64,000 nt of DNA from an uncultured Woeseiaceae bacterium (GCA_945787845.1 CALZJH010000010.1:62001-126000), one strand, 5' to 3'; shown: positions 18,622 through 31,644, counted from the stretch's first letter. Notes: generated by a model from the letters alone, not told the origin. Program-made: numbers and translations.

Positions 18622-20316
18622 ATGTCAACCAATACTGAATTTCGTACCTGCCCGACGACAGGGCTCAAAGTCGATCTCGCCGCGGAGAAGCTGATCAAGG
18701 TAAACGCCGTGGCCGCGGTCGTGTTTCTCGCCATCGGCGGCCTCTTCGGTCTGCTCGTCGCACTGACACGCTGGCCCGAAGTACACCTGCTGCCGGCCGA
18801 CTGGTTCTATCTTGCGCTGACGGCCCACGGTATCGACGTACTGCTGGTCTGGATTATCTTCTTCGAGATGGCCGTGCTGTATTTTGCCTCGGCGGTGCTG
18901 CTTGGCAGCAGGCTCGCCGCGCCGAGATGGGCGTGGGCGGGCTTCGGCCTTATGCTGGTGGGCGCCATCATCACGAACATCGTCGTCCTGCAGGGTGGCT
19001 CGAGCGTGATGTTCACATCCTATGTGCCACTCAAAGCCGAACCCGGCTTTTACCTCGGGATTATCCTGTTTGCGGTCGGTGCGCTGATTGGCTGTTTCGT
19101 CTTTTTTGGCACACTCGTCGTTGCCCGCAAGGAACGGACCTACCAGGGCTCGATACCGCTTGTGACCTTCGGCGCACTGACTGCCGCGATCATTGCCGTA
19201 TTCACGATTGCTTCGGGCGCAATCATTCTGATCCCGACGCTACTCTGGTCGATCGGCCTCGTCAGCCACATCGACCCATTACTCTACAAGACGATCTGGT
19301 GGGCCATGGGGCACTCGTCGCAGCAGATCAACGTCGCCGCGCATGTCTCTATCTGGTACGCGATTGCGGCTATCACCTTCGGGGCCAAACCGCTCTCCGA
19401 GAAGGTGAGCCGTACGGCGTTCCTGATGTATATCCTGTTCCTGCAGCTTGCAAGCGCGCACCACCTGCTCGCCGAACCGGGCTTCAGCTCCGAGTGGAAA
19501 ATCTTCAACACGAGCTACGCAATGTACCTCGCGGTCCTCGGCAGCATGGTTCACGGCATGACGGTACCGGGCTCGATCGAAGCCGCACAGCGTGCACGCG
19601 GTCTGAACAAAGGCATGTTCGAGTGGCTGCGCAAGGCGCCCTGGAGCAACCCGGCGTTTGCCGGCATGTTCATGTCGCTCGTGTTCTTCGGCTTCATCGG
19701 CGGTATCTCCGGTGTCGTCATGGGCACCGAGCAGATCAACCTGATCATGCACAACACGCTGTACGTTCCCGGCCACTTCCACGGCACCGTGGTTGCCGGC
19801 ACGACGCTGGCCTTCATGGCGATCACCTACTACCTGATCCCGCTGATCTTCCGTCGTGAACTGATGATGATGAAGCTCGCACGTATCCAGCCGTACATCT
19901 TCGGCATTGGCGTCGCCGGCATCTCGGTATTCATGATGGGCGCCGGAACACTCGGCGTGTCGCGGCGTCACTGGGACATGCAGTTCGCCGATGCCGTACT
20001 CCCATTCGACTACCCGTCGGCCGCGTTCCTGATGATGGGGCTCAATGGTATGTTCGCAGTACTCGCGGCACTCGGCGGCGTCATCTTCATAGTCGTCGTG
20101 GTCGGTTCCGTCTTCTTCGGCCGCAAGCTCGGCAAGGACGAGAAACCGAGCTACCCCGAAGTGCCGCCGCAGGCAGCTGTCGTCGCCCAACACGGCAGCG
20201 CCGAGTCGCTGAAGATCCCGGGCACAACGATGCTCGTTGCTATCTTCTTCCTGGCCTTCGTCCTGTACTACTTTGTCAACTGGAAGTACCTGTCCGAGGT
20301 CTGGCCTCTGAGCTAG
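18622..20316 (+). CDS. Heme-copper oxidase-family subunit I, probable CuA-type nitric oxide reductase (eNOR-like)
   Basis: A 564-residue polytopic protein with at least 12 hydrophobic helices. The heme and metal ligands are recognisable: His69 (TM2 low-spin heme, TAHGIDVLLVW), His231, His280-His281 (SAHHLL) and His385/His387 (GHFHGT). The decisive feature is the segment after His231, HSSQQ: oxygen reductases have a Tyr four residues later (HPEVY) that cross-links to the histidine, while here it is Gln235. The aa3 oxidase at 34267 in this same window keeps HPEVY. Loss of the Tyr, the Dnr operator, the Dnr regulator and the convergent NirS all point to NO reduction. Assignment to the eNOR family is from memory and unverified. 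Confidence 0.8.
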   Translation: MSTNTEFRTCPTTGLKVDLAAEKLIKVNAVAAVVFLAIGGLFGLLVALTRWPEVHLLPADWFYLALTAHGIDVLLVWIIFFEMAVLYFASAVLLGSRLAAPRWAWAGFGLMLVGAIITNIVVLQGGSSVMFTSYVPLKAEPGFYLGIILFAVGALIGCFVFFGTLVVARKERTYQGSIPLVTFGALTAAIIAVFTIASGAIILIPTLLWSIGLVSHIDPLLYKTIWWAMGHSSQQINVAAHVSIWYAIAAITFGAKPLSEKVSRTAFLMYILFLQLASAHHLLAEPGFSSEWKIFNTSYAMYLAVLGSMVHGMTVPGSIEAAQRARGLNKGMFEWLRKAPWSNPAFAGMFMSLVFFGFIGGISGVVMGTEQINLIMHNTLYVPGHFHGTVVAGTTLAFMAITYYLIPLIFRRELMMMKLARIQPYIFGIGVAGISVFMMGAGTLGVSRRHWDMQFADAVLPFDYPSAAFLMMGLNGMFAVLAALGGVIFIVVVVGSVFFGRKLGKDEKPSYPEVPPQAAVVAQHGSAESLKIPGTTMLVAIFFLAFVLYYFVNWKYLSEVWPLS

Positions 20317-20324
20317 GCTAAGCA

Positions 20325-21152
20325 ATGGCGACTATCCTGAGGCAAGACGACAGACGCGTCGGCAGTGCCCGTCTCCACCGGGTACTGCTGGCCTGTCTCG
20401 TCGCCGGCCTCGCGGGAGCCGCGGCCGCGACGACCAGCTACGATCGCGACGACGCGCTCGCGTTCAGCCAGGCTGCCATCGGCCGGGACCTCGCGGGATT
20501 CACGCTGCGCGACACCGACGGCCAGCCGTTCGACCTGGAACAACTACGCGGCAAGCCGCTCGTCATCAGCATGATCTATACGAGCTGTCACCATGTTTGC
20601 CCGGCGATCACGCGCAACCTCGGTGACACGATCGATGTCGCGCAAGAGGCACTGGGCGAGGACGCCTTTGTCGTGATCAGCGTTGGTTTCGACTGGCGCG
20701 TCGATACGCCGGAGCGCATGCGCCAGTTTGCATCCGGGCTGGGCCTGACCGACATCCCGAACTGGCACTTCCTCGCCACCGATGCCGGGGTCGTTGATCA
20801 GCTTAGCGATAATCTGGGCTTTATTTTCTACCCGAGCGCAAAGGGCTTCGATCACCTCTCGCAGGCAACCGTTGTCGACGCGGACGGCAAAATCTATCGC
20901 CAGGTATACGGCGTCGATGTCGAGACGACGGCGCTCGTCGAACCGCTCAAGGAACTCGTGTTCAACACGCCGCGCAGCGCCGGATTTCTCGAACACTGGA
21001 TAAGCACCTTCAAGCTGTTTTGCACGGTCTACGATCCCAACAGCGATCGTTATCGTTTCGACTACTCCATTTTCATGGCGATTATCGTCGGCGTTCTGAG
21101 CCTCGGGCTCATCGCTTTCTTTATCGTCAGGGAATGGCGACACGCGCGCTAG
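20325..21152 (+). CDS. SCO1/SenC-family copper chaperone
   Basis: A 275-residue thioredoxin-fold protein with a hydrophobic N-terminal helix and, unusually for Sco, a second membrane helix near the C-terminus (about residues 246-268). The copper ligands are Cys88 and Cys92 in TSCHHVCP and His177 in GFDHLS. Sco proteins deliver copper to CuA centres, so it fits as the maturation factor for the subunit at 18076. It is the only complete SCO-family gene in the window, as the aa3 oxidase operon has only a divergent Sco-like protein. It lies 8 bases after subunit I. Confidence 0.9.
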   Translation: MATILRQDDRRVGSARLHRVLLACLVAGLAGAAAATTSYDRDDALAFSQAAIGRDLAGFTLRDTDGQPFDLEQLRGKPLVISMIYTSCHHVCPAITRNLGDTIDVAQEALGEDAFVVISVGFDWRVDTPERMRQFASGLGLTDIPNWHFLATDAGVVDQLSDNLGFIFYPSAKGFDHLSQATVVDADGKIYRQVYGVDVETTALVEPLKELVFNTPRSAGFLEHWISTFKLFCTVYDPNSDRYRFDYSIFMAIIVGVLSLGLIAFFIVREWRHAR

Positions 21153-21161
21153 GCCATCGGT

Positions 21162-22691
21162 ATGGCACTGATCAAACGCGCCATGATTCGCGCGTTCACG
21201 AACTTCGAAGCCGTGTTCGAGTATGCGTTTGGCCAGCGCAACAACCCGTTCGTCTGGCTTGGCGCACTCGGCTGGTACTTTTACTGGATTGTGGCCGCAA
21301 CCGGCGTGTACCTCTATATCTTCTTCGACACCGGCATTACGGATGCGTATGCCTCGGTCGAATACATGACAAACGATCAGTGGTATGCGGCGGGCGTCAT
21401 GCGCAGCCTGCACCGCTATGCGTCCGACGCGCTCGTCCTCGTCGTCGTGGTACACCTCTTCAGGGAGTTCGCATTCGACCGCCTGCGCGGCCGACGCTTC
21501 TTTGCCTGGCTGACGGGCGTGCCATTGCTCGCGTTCATCTATATCTGTGGCATCAGCGGCTATTGGCTCGTGTGGGACCAACTCGCCCAGTACATTGCAC
21601 TCGCGACCACCGAATGGCTGGATACGTTACCGGTGTTCGGTGAGCCCATCGCCAACAATTTCCTCAACAGCACGACACTCGGGGGGCGCTTCTTCACGCT
21701 GATGGTGTTTATCCACATCTTCGGACCGCTCTTCATGCTGCTGCTGATGTGGGTACATATCCAGCGACATTCCCAGGCAAAGCTCAATCCGCCACGGCCG
21801 CTGGCCATTGGCACGCTGGTTGCTTTGCTGGTGCTGTCGCTGGTCTACCCGGCCATTAGCCAGGGGCCGGCCGATCTCGACATCGTGCCAAGCGATCTCG
21901 GGCTGGACTGGTATTACCTGGCCGCCTATCCGCTGCTCGATATCATTCCGGGTGGCCAGCTCTGGCTTTACTTCTTCATCGGCTTCGTGGTTCTTGCCCT
22001 GTTGCCGTGGGCACCGCCCGCGAAGCGTATACCCGCCGCCCAGGTCCATCTCGACAACTGCAACGGCTGTACCCGCTGCTTCGATGACTGTCCTTTTGGC
22101 GCCATCACGATGGTGCCGCGCAGTGACGGTCAGGCCTATACCTCAGAACCCATTGTCAGCGTGGATAATTGCACGAGCTGTGGCATCTGCGTCGGCGCCT
22201 GCCCGACCGCAACGCCGTTCCGTCGTGCCGGCCCATTACAGGCCGGTATCGAGTTGCCACACCAGACCATCGCCAGCCTGCGCGAAGATCTCGTTGCTGC
22301 GGACGGACGACCAACCGGGCCCGCCCGCATCGTCGTATTCGCATGCAACGTTAGCGCTGTCGACAGCGTCGATGATCGCGATACCAGCGATACGACGATC
22401 GTTCGCCTGCCGTGCGTCGGCATGCTGCCGCCGTCATTCGTCGACTTCACTCTCAAGCGCGGTCATGCGGACGGCGTCATGATTGCCGGCTGCGCCGAGG
22501 GCGATTGCCAACATCGCCTGGGCAACGAATGGACCGCCGAGCGAATGGCGCGACGACGTGACCCCTATCTCCGCCAGCGGGTCGACGCGCGCCGCCTGCT
22601 GTTGAGCTGGCTGCCGCGGGGTGCAGCGGCACGCCGCCGCCGCGCGCTGGCCGAATTCCGGGCGTCGCTGAAGGACCTCGACGATGCATAG
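21162..22691 (+). CDS. Fusion of cytochrome b, two-cluster ferredoxin and FlpD/MvhD domain
   Basis: A 509-residue three-module protein. Residues 1-285 resemble the N-terminal heme b domain of cytochrome b/b6, with His84/His98 and His185/His199 spaced 14 apart for two hemes. Residues 300-347 hold two CxxCxxC-x3-C motifs (Cys300/303/306/310 and Cys337/340/343/347) for two [4Fe-4S] clusters. Residues 388-475 resemble the FlpD/MvhD iron-sulfur subunit of methyl-viologen hydrogenase complexes, with Cys395, Cys418, Cys444 and Cys449 (AGCAEGDCQHRLGNEW). It may link a cytoplasmic Fe-S donor, or quinol, to the NO-reducing enzyme. No Rieske protein is nearby. The electron route is inference. Confidence 0.8.
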   Translation: MALIKRAMIRAFTNFEAVFEYAFGQRNNPFVWLGALGWYFYWIVAATGVYLYIFFDTGITDAYASVEYMTNDQWYAAGVMRSLHRYASDALVLVVVVHLFREFAFDRLRGRRFFAWLTGVPLLAFIYICGISGYWLVWDQLAQYIALATTEWLDTLPVFGEPIANNFLNSTTLGGRFFTLMVFIHIFGPLFMLLLMWVHIQRHSQAKLNPPRPLAIGTLVALLVLSLVYPAISQGPADLDIVPSDLGLDWYYLAAYPLLDIIPGGQLWLYFFIGFVVLALLPWAPPAKRIPAAQVHLDNCNGCTRCFDDCPFGAITMVPRSDGQAYTSEPIVSVDNCTSCGICVGACPTATPFRRAGPLQAGIELPHQTIASLREDLVAADGRPTGPARIVVFACNVSAVDSVDDRDTSDTTIVRLPCVGMLPPSFVDFTLKRGHADGVMIAGCAEGDCQHRLGNEWTAERMARRRDPYLRQRVDARRLLLSWLPRGAAARRRRALAEFRASLKDLDDA

Positions 22692-23175
22692 ACTCGTTCA
22701 GGCTCTGCTTTACGCCGCGTTTGCGGCAGCCGTTGGCTATTTTTCGGTCGCACCGGGATATCGCTACGCGGATCCGGGCCTCGCAACCATCAAGCTGTCG
22801 CTGAGCCATGCCGCCGACCGGGTCGAGGAATGTGTCAAGCTCACGCCACAGGAAATCAACGAACGCGCGGTGGCAGGCAAACCGCTGAACGAGTGTTCGC
22901 GGGAGCGGCTGCCACTGACCGTCGAGCTCGACATCGACGGCACCCGCGTACATCAGGTGATCGCGACGCCGTCGGGGCTCTGGAGCGACGGTCCGGCGTC
23001 CGTCTACGAGCGCTTGTCGGTCGCGCCGGGCACACACACAATCACGGTGCGTCTGCGAGATACGGCGCGCACCGACGGTTGGGATTACGAATACAGCGAG
23101 CGCGTGACCCTGGTCGCCGGTCGTTATTTCGCGATTACGTTTCGTGCAGAGACAGGAGGGTTCCAGTTCCGATGA
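22684..23175 (+). CDS. Unknown exported or membrane-anchored protein of the NOR-like operon
   Basis: A 163-residue protein with an N-terminal hydrophobic segment (about residues 5-24), then a predicted beta-rich periplasmic domain with two cysteines (VEECVKL and NECSRER). The latter half (RLSVAPGTHTITVRLRD) is of the kind seen in PEGA-like or carbohydrate-binding beta-sandwiches, which is weak evidence. It overlaps the fusion gene by 8 bases upstream and the hemerythrin gene by 4 bases downstream, so it is firmly part of the operon. No function is recognised. Confidence 0.75.
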   Translation: MHRLVQALLYAAFAAAVGYFSVAPGYRYADPGLATIKLSLSHAADRVEECVKLTPQEINERAVAGKPLNECSRERLPLTVELDIDGTRVHQVIATPSGLWSDGPASVYERLSVAPGTHTITVRLRDTARTDGWDYEYSERVTLVAGRYFAITFRAETGGFQFR

Positions 23176-23564
23176 GCCTGATTACGTGGAGAGATGAATT
23201 CAGCGTCGGCGTCAGTGCCGTCGATCATGAGCATCGCGAAATGATCGGGCTGATCAACGAGCTCGACGACGCGATGGTTACCGATGCTGATCACGCAACG
23301 GTCGTTGCCGCGCTTGGCGAAATCTATGCCAGGATCGCCGCCCACTTCGCACTCGAAGAAAAGATAATGCGTGATGCCAACTACACGAGATTTGCCGCGC
23401 ACAAGCAGGACCACGAAATGCTGCTTGATGAGCTGCTGGACGTCGTTGACAGCGTGGATGACAACGGTCGCTACGATCGCGCAGACCTGTCCAGGACCCT
23501 GGACCGGTGGTTCTCGGACCACTTCCGGACCCATGACGCGAAACTGCATCGCGAACTGGGTTAA
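23172..23564 (+). CDS. Bacteriohemerythrin
   Basis: The 130-residue four-helix protein binds a non-heme diiron site. Expected ligands are visible: His in SAVDHEHREM, HFALEEK (HxxxE), HKQDHEM (HxxxH) and HFRTHDAK (HxxxxD). Start ATG at 23172 overlaps the previous stop (ATGA), so the long frame beginning at 22830 is not used. Hemerythrins bind O2 and NO; at the end of a NO reductase-like operon it may buffer or deliver NO, or scavenge O2 that would damage the clusters of the upstream ferredoxin fusion. Both roles are inference. Confidence 0.93.
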   Translation: MSLITWRDEFSVGVSAVDHEHREMIGLINELDDAMVTDADHATVVAALGEIYARIAAHFALEEKIMRDANYTRFAAHKQDHEMLLDELLDVVDSVDDNGRYDRADLSRTLDRWFSDHFRTHDAKLHRELG

Positions 23565-23589
23565 ATGGAAGCGGCCCGAGGGGCGGTCG

Positions 23590-24819
23590 TCAATACGATG
23601 CCGTCAGCATGATCCAGAACTTGTTCGTGTCGGGATACGCGACGTCATCGCTCGAGAAGAACGCGCCCTTGAACAGGATGCTGTAATTCTCCGAGATCCT
23701 GGTGCCGGCTGACACATCGAACTCCGTGCCGAAGTCACCGCTGCCGGACTCGGCCGAAAAATCGTGATACATGCCGGTGAAATTCCATGCGCCCGCTTTG
23801 AACTTGACCGTCGCGAAGATATCGTCGATGCCCTCCGGCGGCGTCGCCAGGAATCGATCGGCCCATCCCTGGAACTTGTGTAGTGTTGCCAGCGGTGTAC
23901 GGAAACTCGCGCCCGACACCGCTGTATCGCCGCCAAGCGACTCGTAGGCGATGCCGACGGATAGCCCGCTTTCCATGACCCAGGCCGCATCGAAGTGCGC
24001 ATACTGTGCGTCGTAGCTAACGGGGTTGCTGGCCACATCGGACTGCGTGGCGAATTCAGCGACGAGGTTGATCTTGCCCGCGTCACCGGCCTTGAAGCCA
24101 CCTGCAATGCGCGCGCCAGCCGTGCCGGTCGAAAAGGCGGCTACGTCCTGATTGTCAATGTAGTAATAATACGGCGTCACGGACCAGCCGTCGGCCAGGG
24201 CTATCCTGGCGTTTAGCAGATGCGTGTCGACGTTGTTCTTCCCGGCGGACACAGTTTGCCCGAATATCCGGCGAACGTATCCAACATAGCTGTACTGTAA
24301 CGTCGTGTTCGAAATGGCTTTGGTTGAGAACGTCAGGCCATCGTAGGTCTGTTCATTCTGGCGCCAGCCGACGCCACCTACGTAGCGCTGGTTGTCCAGC
24401 AGAATGCGCTGCCGACCAAGGCGAATTTTCGATTCGTCGTTCACCTGGTAGTCCAGGTACAGCTGGTTCAGGTCCGACCCTTTCGGATCGGCCACGACCG
24501 GGTACTGACCCTTGTCAGGGCTGGTTCCCGCGCCGCTGTTGAAATCGCTCAGTACGTGGAACACGTGGTCATACTCGGCAAACGCCGAGAGACCCTGCCA
24601 CGACCCGGTCTTGTAGTTGAGGCGCAGGCGCGCGGTCAGGGCATCCGCTTTCTCGGAGATGTTGTCCTGATCGACGTGCTCATAGCGCGCACGAATATTG
24701 ACGGCGGCTTTGCCCGACTTCACGGCTGACACAAGCGTGTCACTATCATCAGCCAACGTAAACGGCGCTGCCAGAAGCAGCGCCGTAATCGACAAGAACC
24801 CAATCAAGCTGCGGTTCAT
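23590..24819 (-). CDS. Outer-membrane porin, alginate-export/OprD-like beta-barrel
   Basis: The 409-residue protein has a signal peptide (residues 1-23, cleavage near FTLADD) and a repeated pattern of alternating amphipathic strands ending in an aromatic residue (MLTASY), as in outer-membrane barrels. The ATG at 24819 has AAGGA upstream. It is the last gene of the TonB receptor-nirS-porin operon, 12 bases downstream of nirS, and converges with the hemerythrin gene. Co-expression with nitrite reductase suggests passage of nitrite or another anion through the outer membrane, an inference from position. Substrate is not readable from sequence. Confidence 0.82.
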   Translation of the reverse strand: MNRSLIGFLSITALLLAAPFTLADDSDTLVSAVKSGKAAVNIRARYEHVDQDNISEKADALTARLRLNYKTGSWQGLSAFAEYDHVFHVLSDFNSGAGTSPDKGQYPVVADPKGSDLNQLYLDYQVNDESKIRLGRQRILLDNQRYVGGVGWRQNEQTYDGLTFSTKAISNTTLQYSYVGYVRRIFGQTVSAGKNNVDTHLLNARIALADGWSVTPYYYYIDNQDVAAFSTGTAGARIAGGFKAGDAGKINLVAEFATQSDVASNPVSYDAQYAHFDAAWVMESGLSVGIAYESLGGDTAVSGASFRTPLATLHKFQGWADRFLATPPEGIDDIFATVKFKAGAWNFTGMYHDFSAESGSGDFGTEFDVSAGTRISENYSILFKGAFFSSDDVAYPDTNKFWIMLTASY

Positions 24820-24831
24820 GTTTCTCGTCCT

Positions 24832-29174
<4,343 letters not shown>

Positions 29175-29237
29175 AGGAATTCCCACAGAATTGAGCGCTT
29201 ATGTGGGGAATGGTCCTCTCGGCTCGCCCGCCCATCC

Positions 29238-29251
29238 ATGACCTAGATCAA
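29238..29251 (-). promoter_or_regulatory. Dnr/Fnr-type operator upstream of the TonB receptor-nirS-porin operon
   Basis: Read on the reverse strand it is TTGATCTAGGTCAT, differing from the operator at 17613 by one base. It lies 64-77 bases upstream of the receptor start. No other match of this quality was seen in intergenic DNA of the window apart from the two at 16832 and 17613. Confidence 0.7.
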
Positions 29252-29291
29252 GACGAGGCGTTGCCGGCCGCGCAACGCGAATCAACGGGAC

Positions 29292-29319
29292 AAAAAAAGC
29301 CCCACCGAAGTGGGGCTTT
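29292..29319 (-). terminator. Rho-independent terminator of the metalloprotease gene
   Basis: On the reverse strand, GCCCCAC-TTCG-GTGGGGC (29316 down to 29299) with a stable UUCG tetraloop is followed directly by seven T residues. It ends the transcript of the gene at 29359-31266 and separates it from the nirS operon. Confidence 0.93.
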
Positions 29320-29358
29320 CTCGTTGGTAGGGCACCCGGCCCTGTCTTGCGGCGCGCG

Positions 29359-31266
29359 CTAGTCCGGCGTCGGGTTGCCGATCGAGATCGTGCTGCCCGT
29401 GTTCTCGATACCGGAGAAGCCTTCGTTCGGCACGAAACTGTCCGGTCCGAAATCAACGTCGTCATCGTCACCGGTGCCGAATATGCCGTCAGCGCCTACG
29501 CCAACGATGTTCGCCAGGTTGCCACCCTGGTCCTGGATGTTGGGGCTGTCGTTAAACTGGTCCGTATGCCAGTTACCCAGGAAGTGGCCCGCTTCGTGCG
29601 CCGTGATGTTGCCAACGCCGGCACCGATTAGCTCAACGATCGACGCAAACGGCGAGATCGGGTACTGGTTGAGCGAATTCGGGTTGCTTGCATCAGCACT
29701 GAGCAGATCCAGCAAGACGAACGCGCTCTCGGACGTTTCGAAGTTGCCGACATCGATCGATTCAGCGATGCCGAGCGTCGCACAGAATGTCTCGGCGATG
29801 GTGCCGCCAACAACCACTCGGCTCGTGTTCGGCGCATCACCTGGGTCGGCGTGATCGCGACTGTTCAGCAAGCGGATATCAAAGCTCGCCTCAGGCCCCT
29901 CACGTCGAACATCGGAGACGAGCGACTCGTGGACGTGCGACATGATCGAGTCAATCACGTCGTCTTCGTCGGCCGCGGTCAGACCCCAGTTAGGAAGGAA
30001 GCTCGACAACGGCGACAGCGTCGGCACGAATAGGCCCGGCGGCAAGCCGAAACAAATCTTGCCGACATCCACAGCCGCCCCATCAAAGTCGATGAATATG
30101 GTCTGGACATCGCCCGGCGCGCTGTTTAGCAGCGGATTCGTGAAATCACGCAAGGAAATCGTGAAGTCGCCCGGTCCGAGGACCAGGAGTGACATCGAGT
30201 GGGTTCCCGGCGTATCCACGGCATGTGACAAGGCTGTCGTGCCACCCGGCAACGGGGACGCGGCGGGGTGAATACCCGTTGCGTCCTGCGTGGACCCCTG
30301 GCGTTCGCGACCTTTCGGGTCGACGAGGGACAGTAGTGCCGGATTACCCGTGAAGCTTGCGCCAAAGATGTCGCTGCTGCGGAGCTTGAAGACCAGTTCA
30401 GCAGTGCCGATGTAGTCGAGCGTCATGAGCACGTCGTAGGTACCTTCACTGGCTGCCCCGTTGCCGCTTGCCGAGTCGAACGGGTTGTTGGGAGCGAACG
30501 AGCCAAAGCCGCCGATGGAAACATAATAGTTGCCGCTGACCGGCGCGAAGATGGCAAGGAAGCTGTCGAAGCTGGTGCCATCGCCATCGTCGTTGAAGGT
30601 CACGACATTGCCATTTTCGTCCCAGAGGACCACGAACGGATCGAGGTCGCCGAAAGGTTCAGGTGTATCCACGTCGACGCTGATGACCTGACCCGCTACG
30701 ACATTCGGAATCTCGTAGAAATCGAAATCGCCGGAACCAACCCCTGCCGCGCCGAACGGGCCGTCGCCGATCGTGCCGGAGAAGCGAACCGCGTGGCCCG
30801 GCATCAGGGCCGTAGGCGTTGCAAGCGGGATCGATCCCTCGTCCTCTGCGTTGGGCTCCAGATCCGTGGGCGGTGGCAACACCACGGTCCCGATGACATC
30901 GACTGCACTGTATTCGTCCGGACGTGTACCGAAGTCCTTGATGACGAGGCTGTTGTTCATCTGGGCCTGCATCTGGATGTCAGCAGCCTGCGTGCTGGCG
31001 CTCGCCAACCTGGAGGCGGCCGTACCGGCGGCATGTGCTCGCCAGTAAGCCGCGTCGACCTCAGCGCCTTCCGGGCGAAAACTCACGAATGGATTCGGAC
31101 CTGGCGGCGGCATGCTCATGGCCTCTTCAGGCGTGTACTTGCGCGCATCCGCGTTACTCTCGATCCACTGCAACATATCGTCGCGTGCATCAGCCCAGGC
31201 GTGTGATGTCAGGGCCACGCAGGCGGCAACAATTGAGGCCTTGGTGGCAAATCCCTTCAGTTTCAT
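29359..31266 (-). CDS. Secreted zinc metalloprotease-like protein with pre-peptidase-type domain
   Basis: A 635-residue exported protein with a signal peptide (residues 1-26, cleavage near SHAWADA). The middle (about residues 170-275) has an Asp/Gly-rich beta-sandwich segment, VDTPEPFGDLDPFVVLWDEN, resembling bacterial pre-peptidase C-terminal domains. Near the C-terminus the sequence TAHEAGHFLGNWH gives the extended zinc motif HExxHxxGxxH of metzincins, followed by an Asp-rich tail (GTGDDDDVDFGPD) that may bind calcium. The start is ATG at 31266 with GGGGAG upstream. Likely role is extracellular protein degradation; the substrate is unknown. It is transcribed alone and ended by a strong terminator. 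Confidence 0.82.
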   Translation of the reverse strand: MKLKGFATKASIVAACVALTSHAWADARDDMLQWIESNADARKYTPEEAMSMPPPGPNPFVSFRPEGAEVDAAYWRAHAAGTAASRLASASTQAADIQMQAQMNNSLVIKDFGTRPDEYSAVDVIGTVVLPPPTDLEPNAEDEGSIPLATPTALMPGHAVRFSGTIGDGPFGAAGVGSGDFDFYEIPNVVAGQVISVDVDTPEPFGDLDPFVVLWDENGNVVTFNDDGDGTSFDSFLAIFAPVSGNYYVSIGGFGSFAPNNPFDSASGNGAASEGTYDVLMTLDYIGTAELVFKLRSSDIFGASFTGNPALLSLVDPKGRERQGSTQDATGIHPAASPLPGGTTALSHAVDTPGTHSMSLLVLGPGDFTISLRDFTNPLLNSAPGDVQTIFIDFDGAAVDVGKICFGLPPGLFVPTLSPLSSFLPNWGLTAADEDDVIDSIMSHVHESLVSDVRREGPEASFDIRLLNSRDHADPGDAPNTSRVVVGGTIAETFCATLGIAESIDVGNFETSESAFVLLDLLSADASNPNSLNQYPISPFASIVELIGAGVGNITAHEAGHFLGNWHTDQFNDSPNIQDQGGNLANIVGVGADGIFGTGDDDDVDFGPDSFVPNEGFSGIENTGSTISIGNPTPD

Positions 31267-31448
31267 CAATAGCTCCCCTTCTTATGTCAAATTGTTGGTG
31301 GAATCCTCCGCGCGCCCGCGCGTACATTCGTCAAACAATCTGGCCCGCGTGGGCAGGTCGGAGCTTTTATTCTTGTTATGGGCAATATAGCCCAAAATCG
31401 TTCCTTGCGTATGATTGCGCCCTTAACGGCGCGTTAGAGGATCGCGGG

Positions 31449-31640
31449 ATGTCCGAGATCAGCGAGAGGTTTATCCATTGTCCGTATTGCGGTGAGTCGA
31501 TCTCCGTGATGGTGGACGACTCCGAGGCGGAGCAGCAATACACGGAAGACTGCCAGGTCTGTTGCCGGCCGATGGTGATGAATGTGACCGTCGATCCCGA
31601 CGGCAGCGTGCGTCTACAGGCGCGCAGCGAAGACGAATAG
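31449..31640 (+). CDS. CPXCG-motif small zinc-ribbon-like protein
   Basis: The true frame starts with ATG at 31449, preceded by AGAGGA. The 63-residue product, MSEISERFIHCPYCGESISV onward, has CPYCGE and CQVCCRP, four or five cysteines able to form one zinc site. This matches a small, widespread proteobacterial family of unknown role. It converges with comF, with 4 bases between the two stops. Confidence 0.88.
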   Translation: MSEISERFIHCPYCGESISVMVDDSEAEQQYTEDCQVCCRPMVMNVTVDPDGSVRLQARSEDE

Positions 31641-31644
31641 GCCG

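Noticed and set aside
22830..23171. Extended N-terminus of the hemerythrin frame
   Set aside because: It overlaps the 163-residue protein gene almost fully and has no hemerythrin sequence; the ATG at 23172 gives the normal family start.
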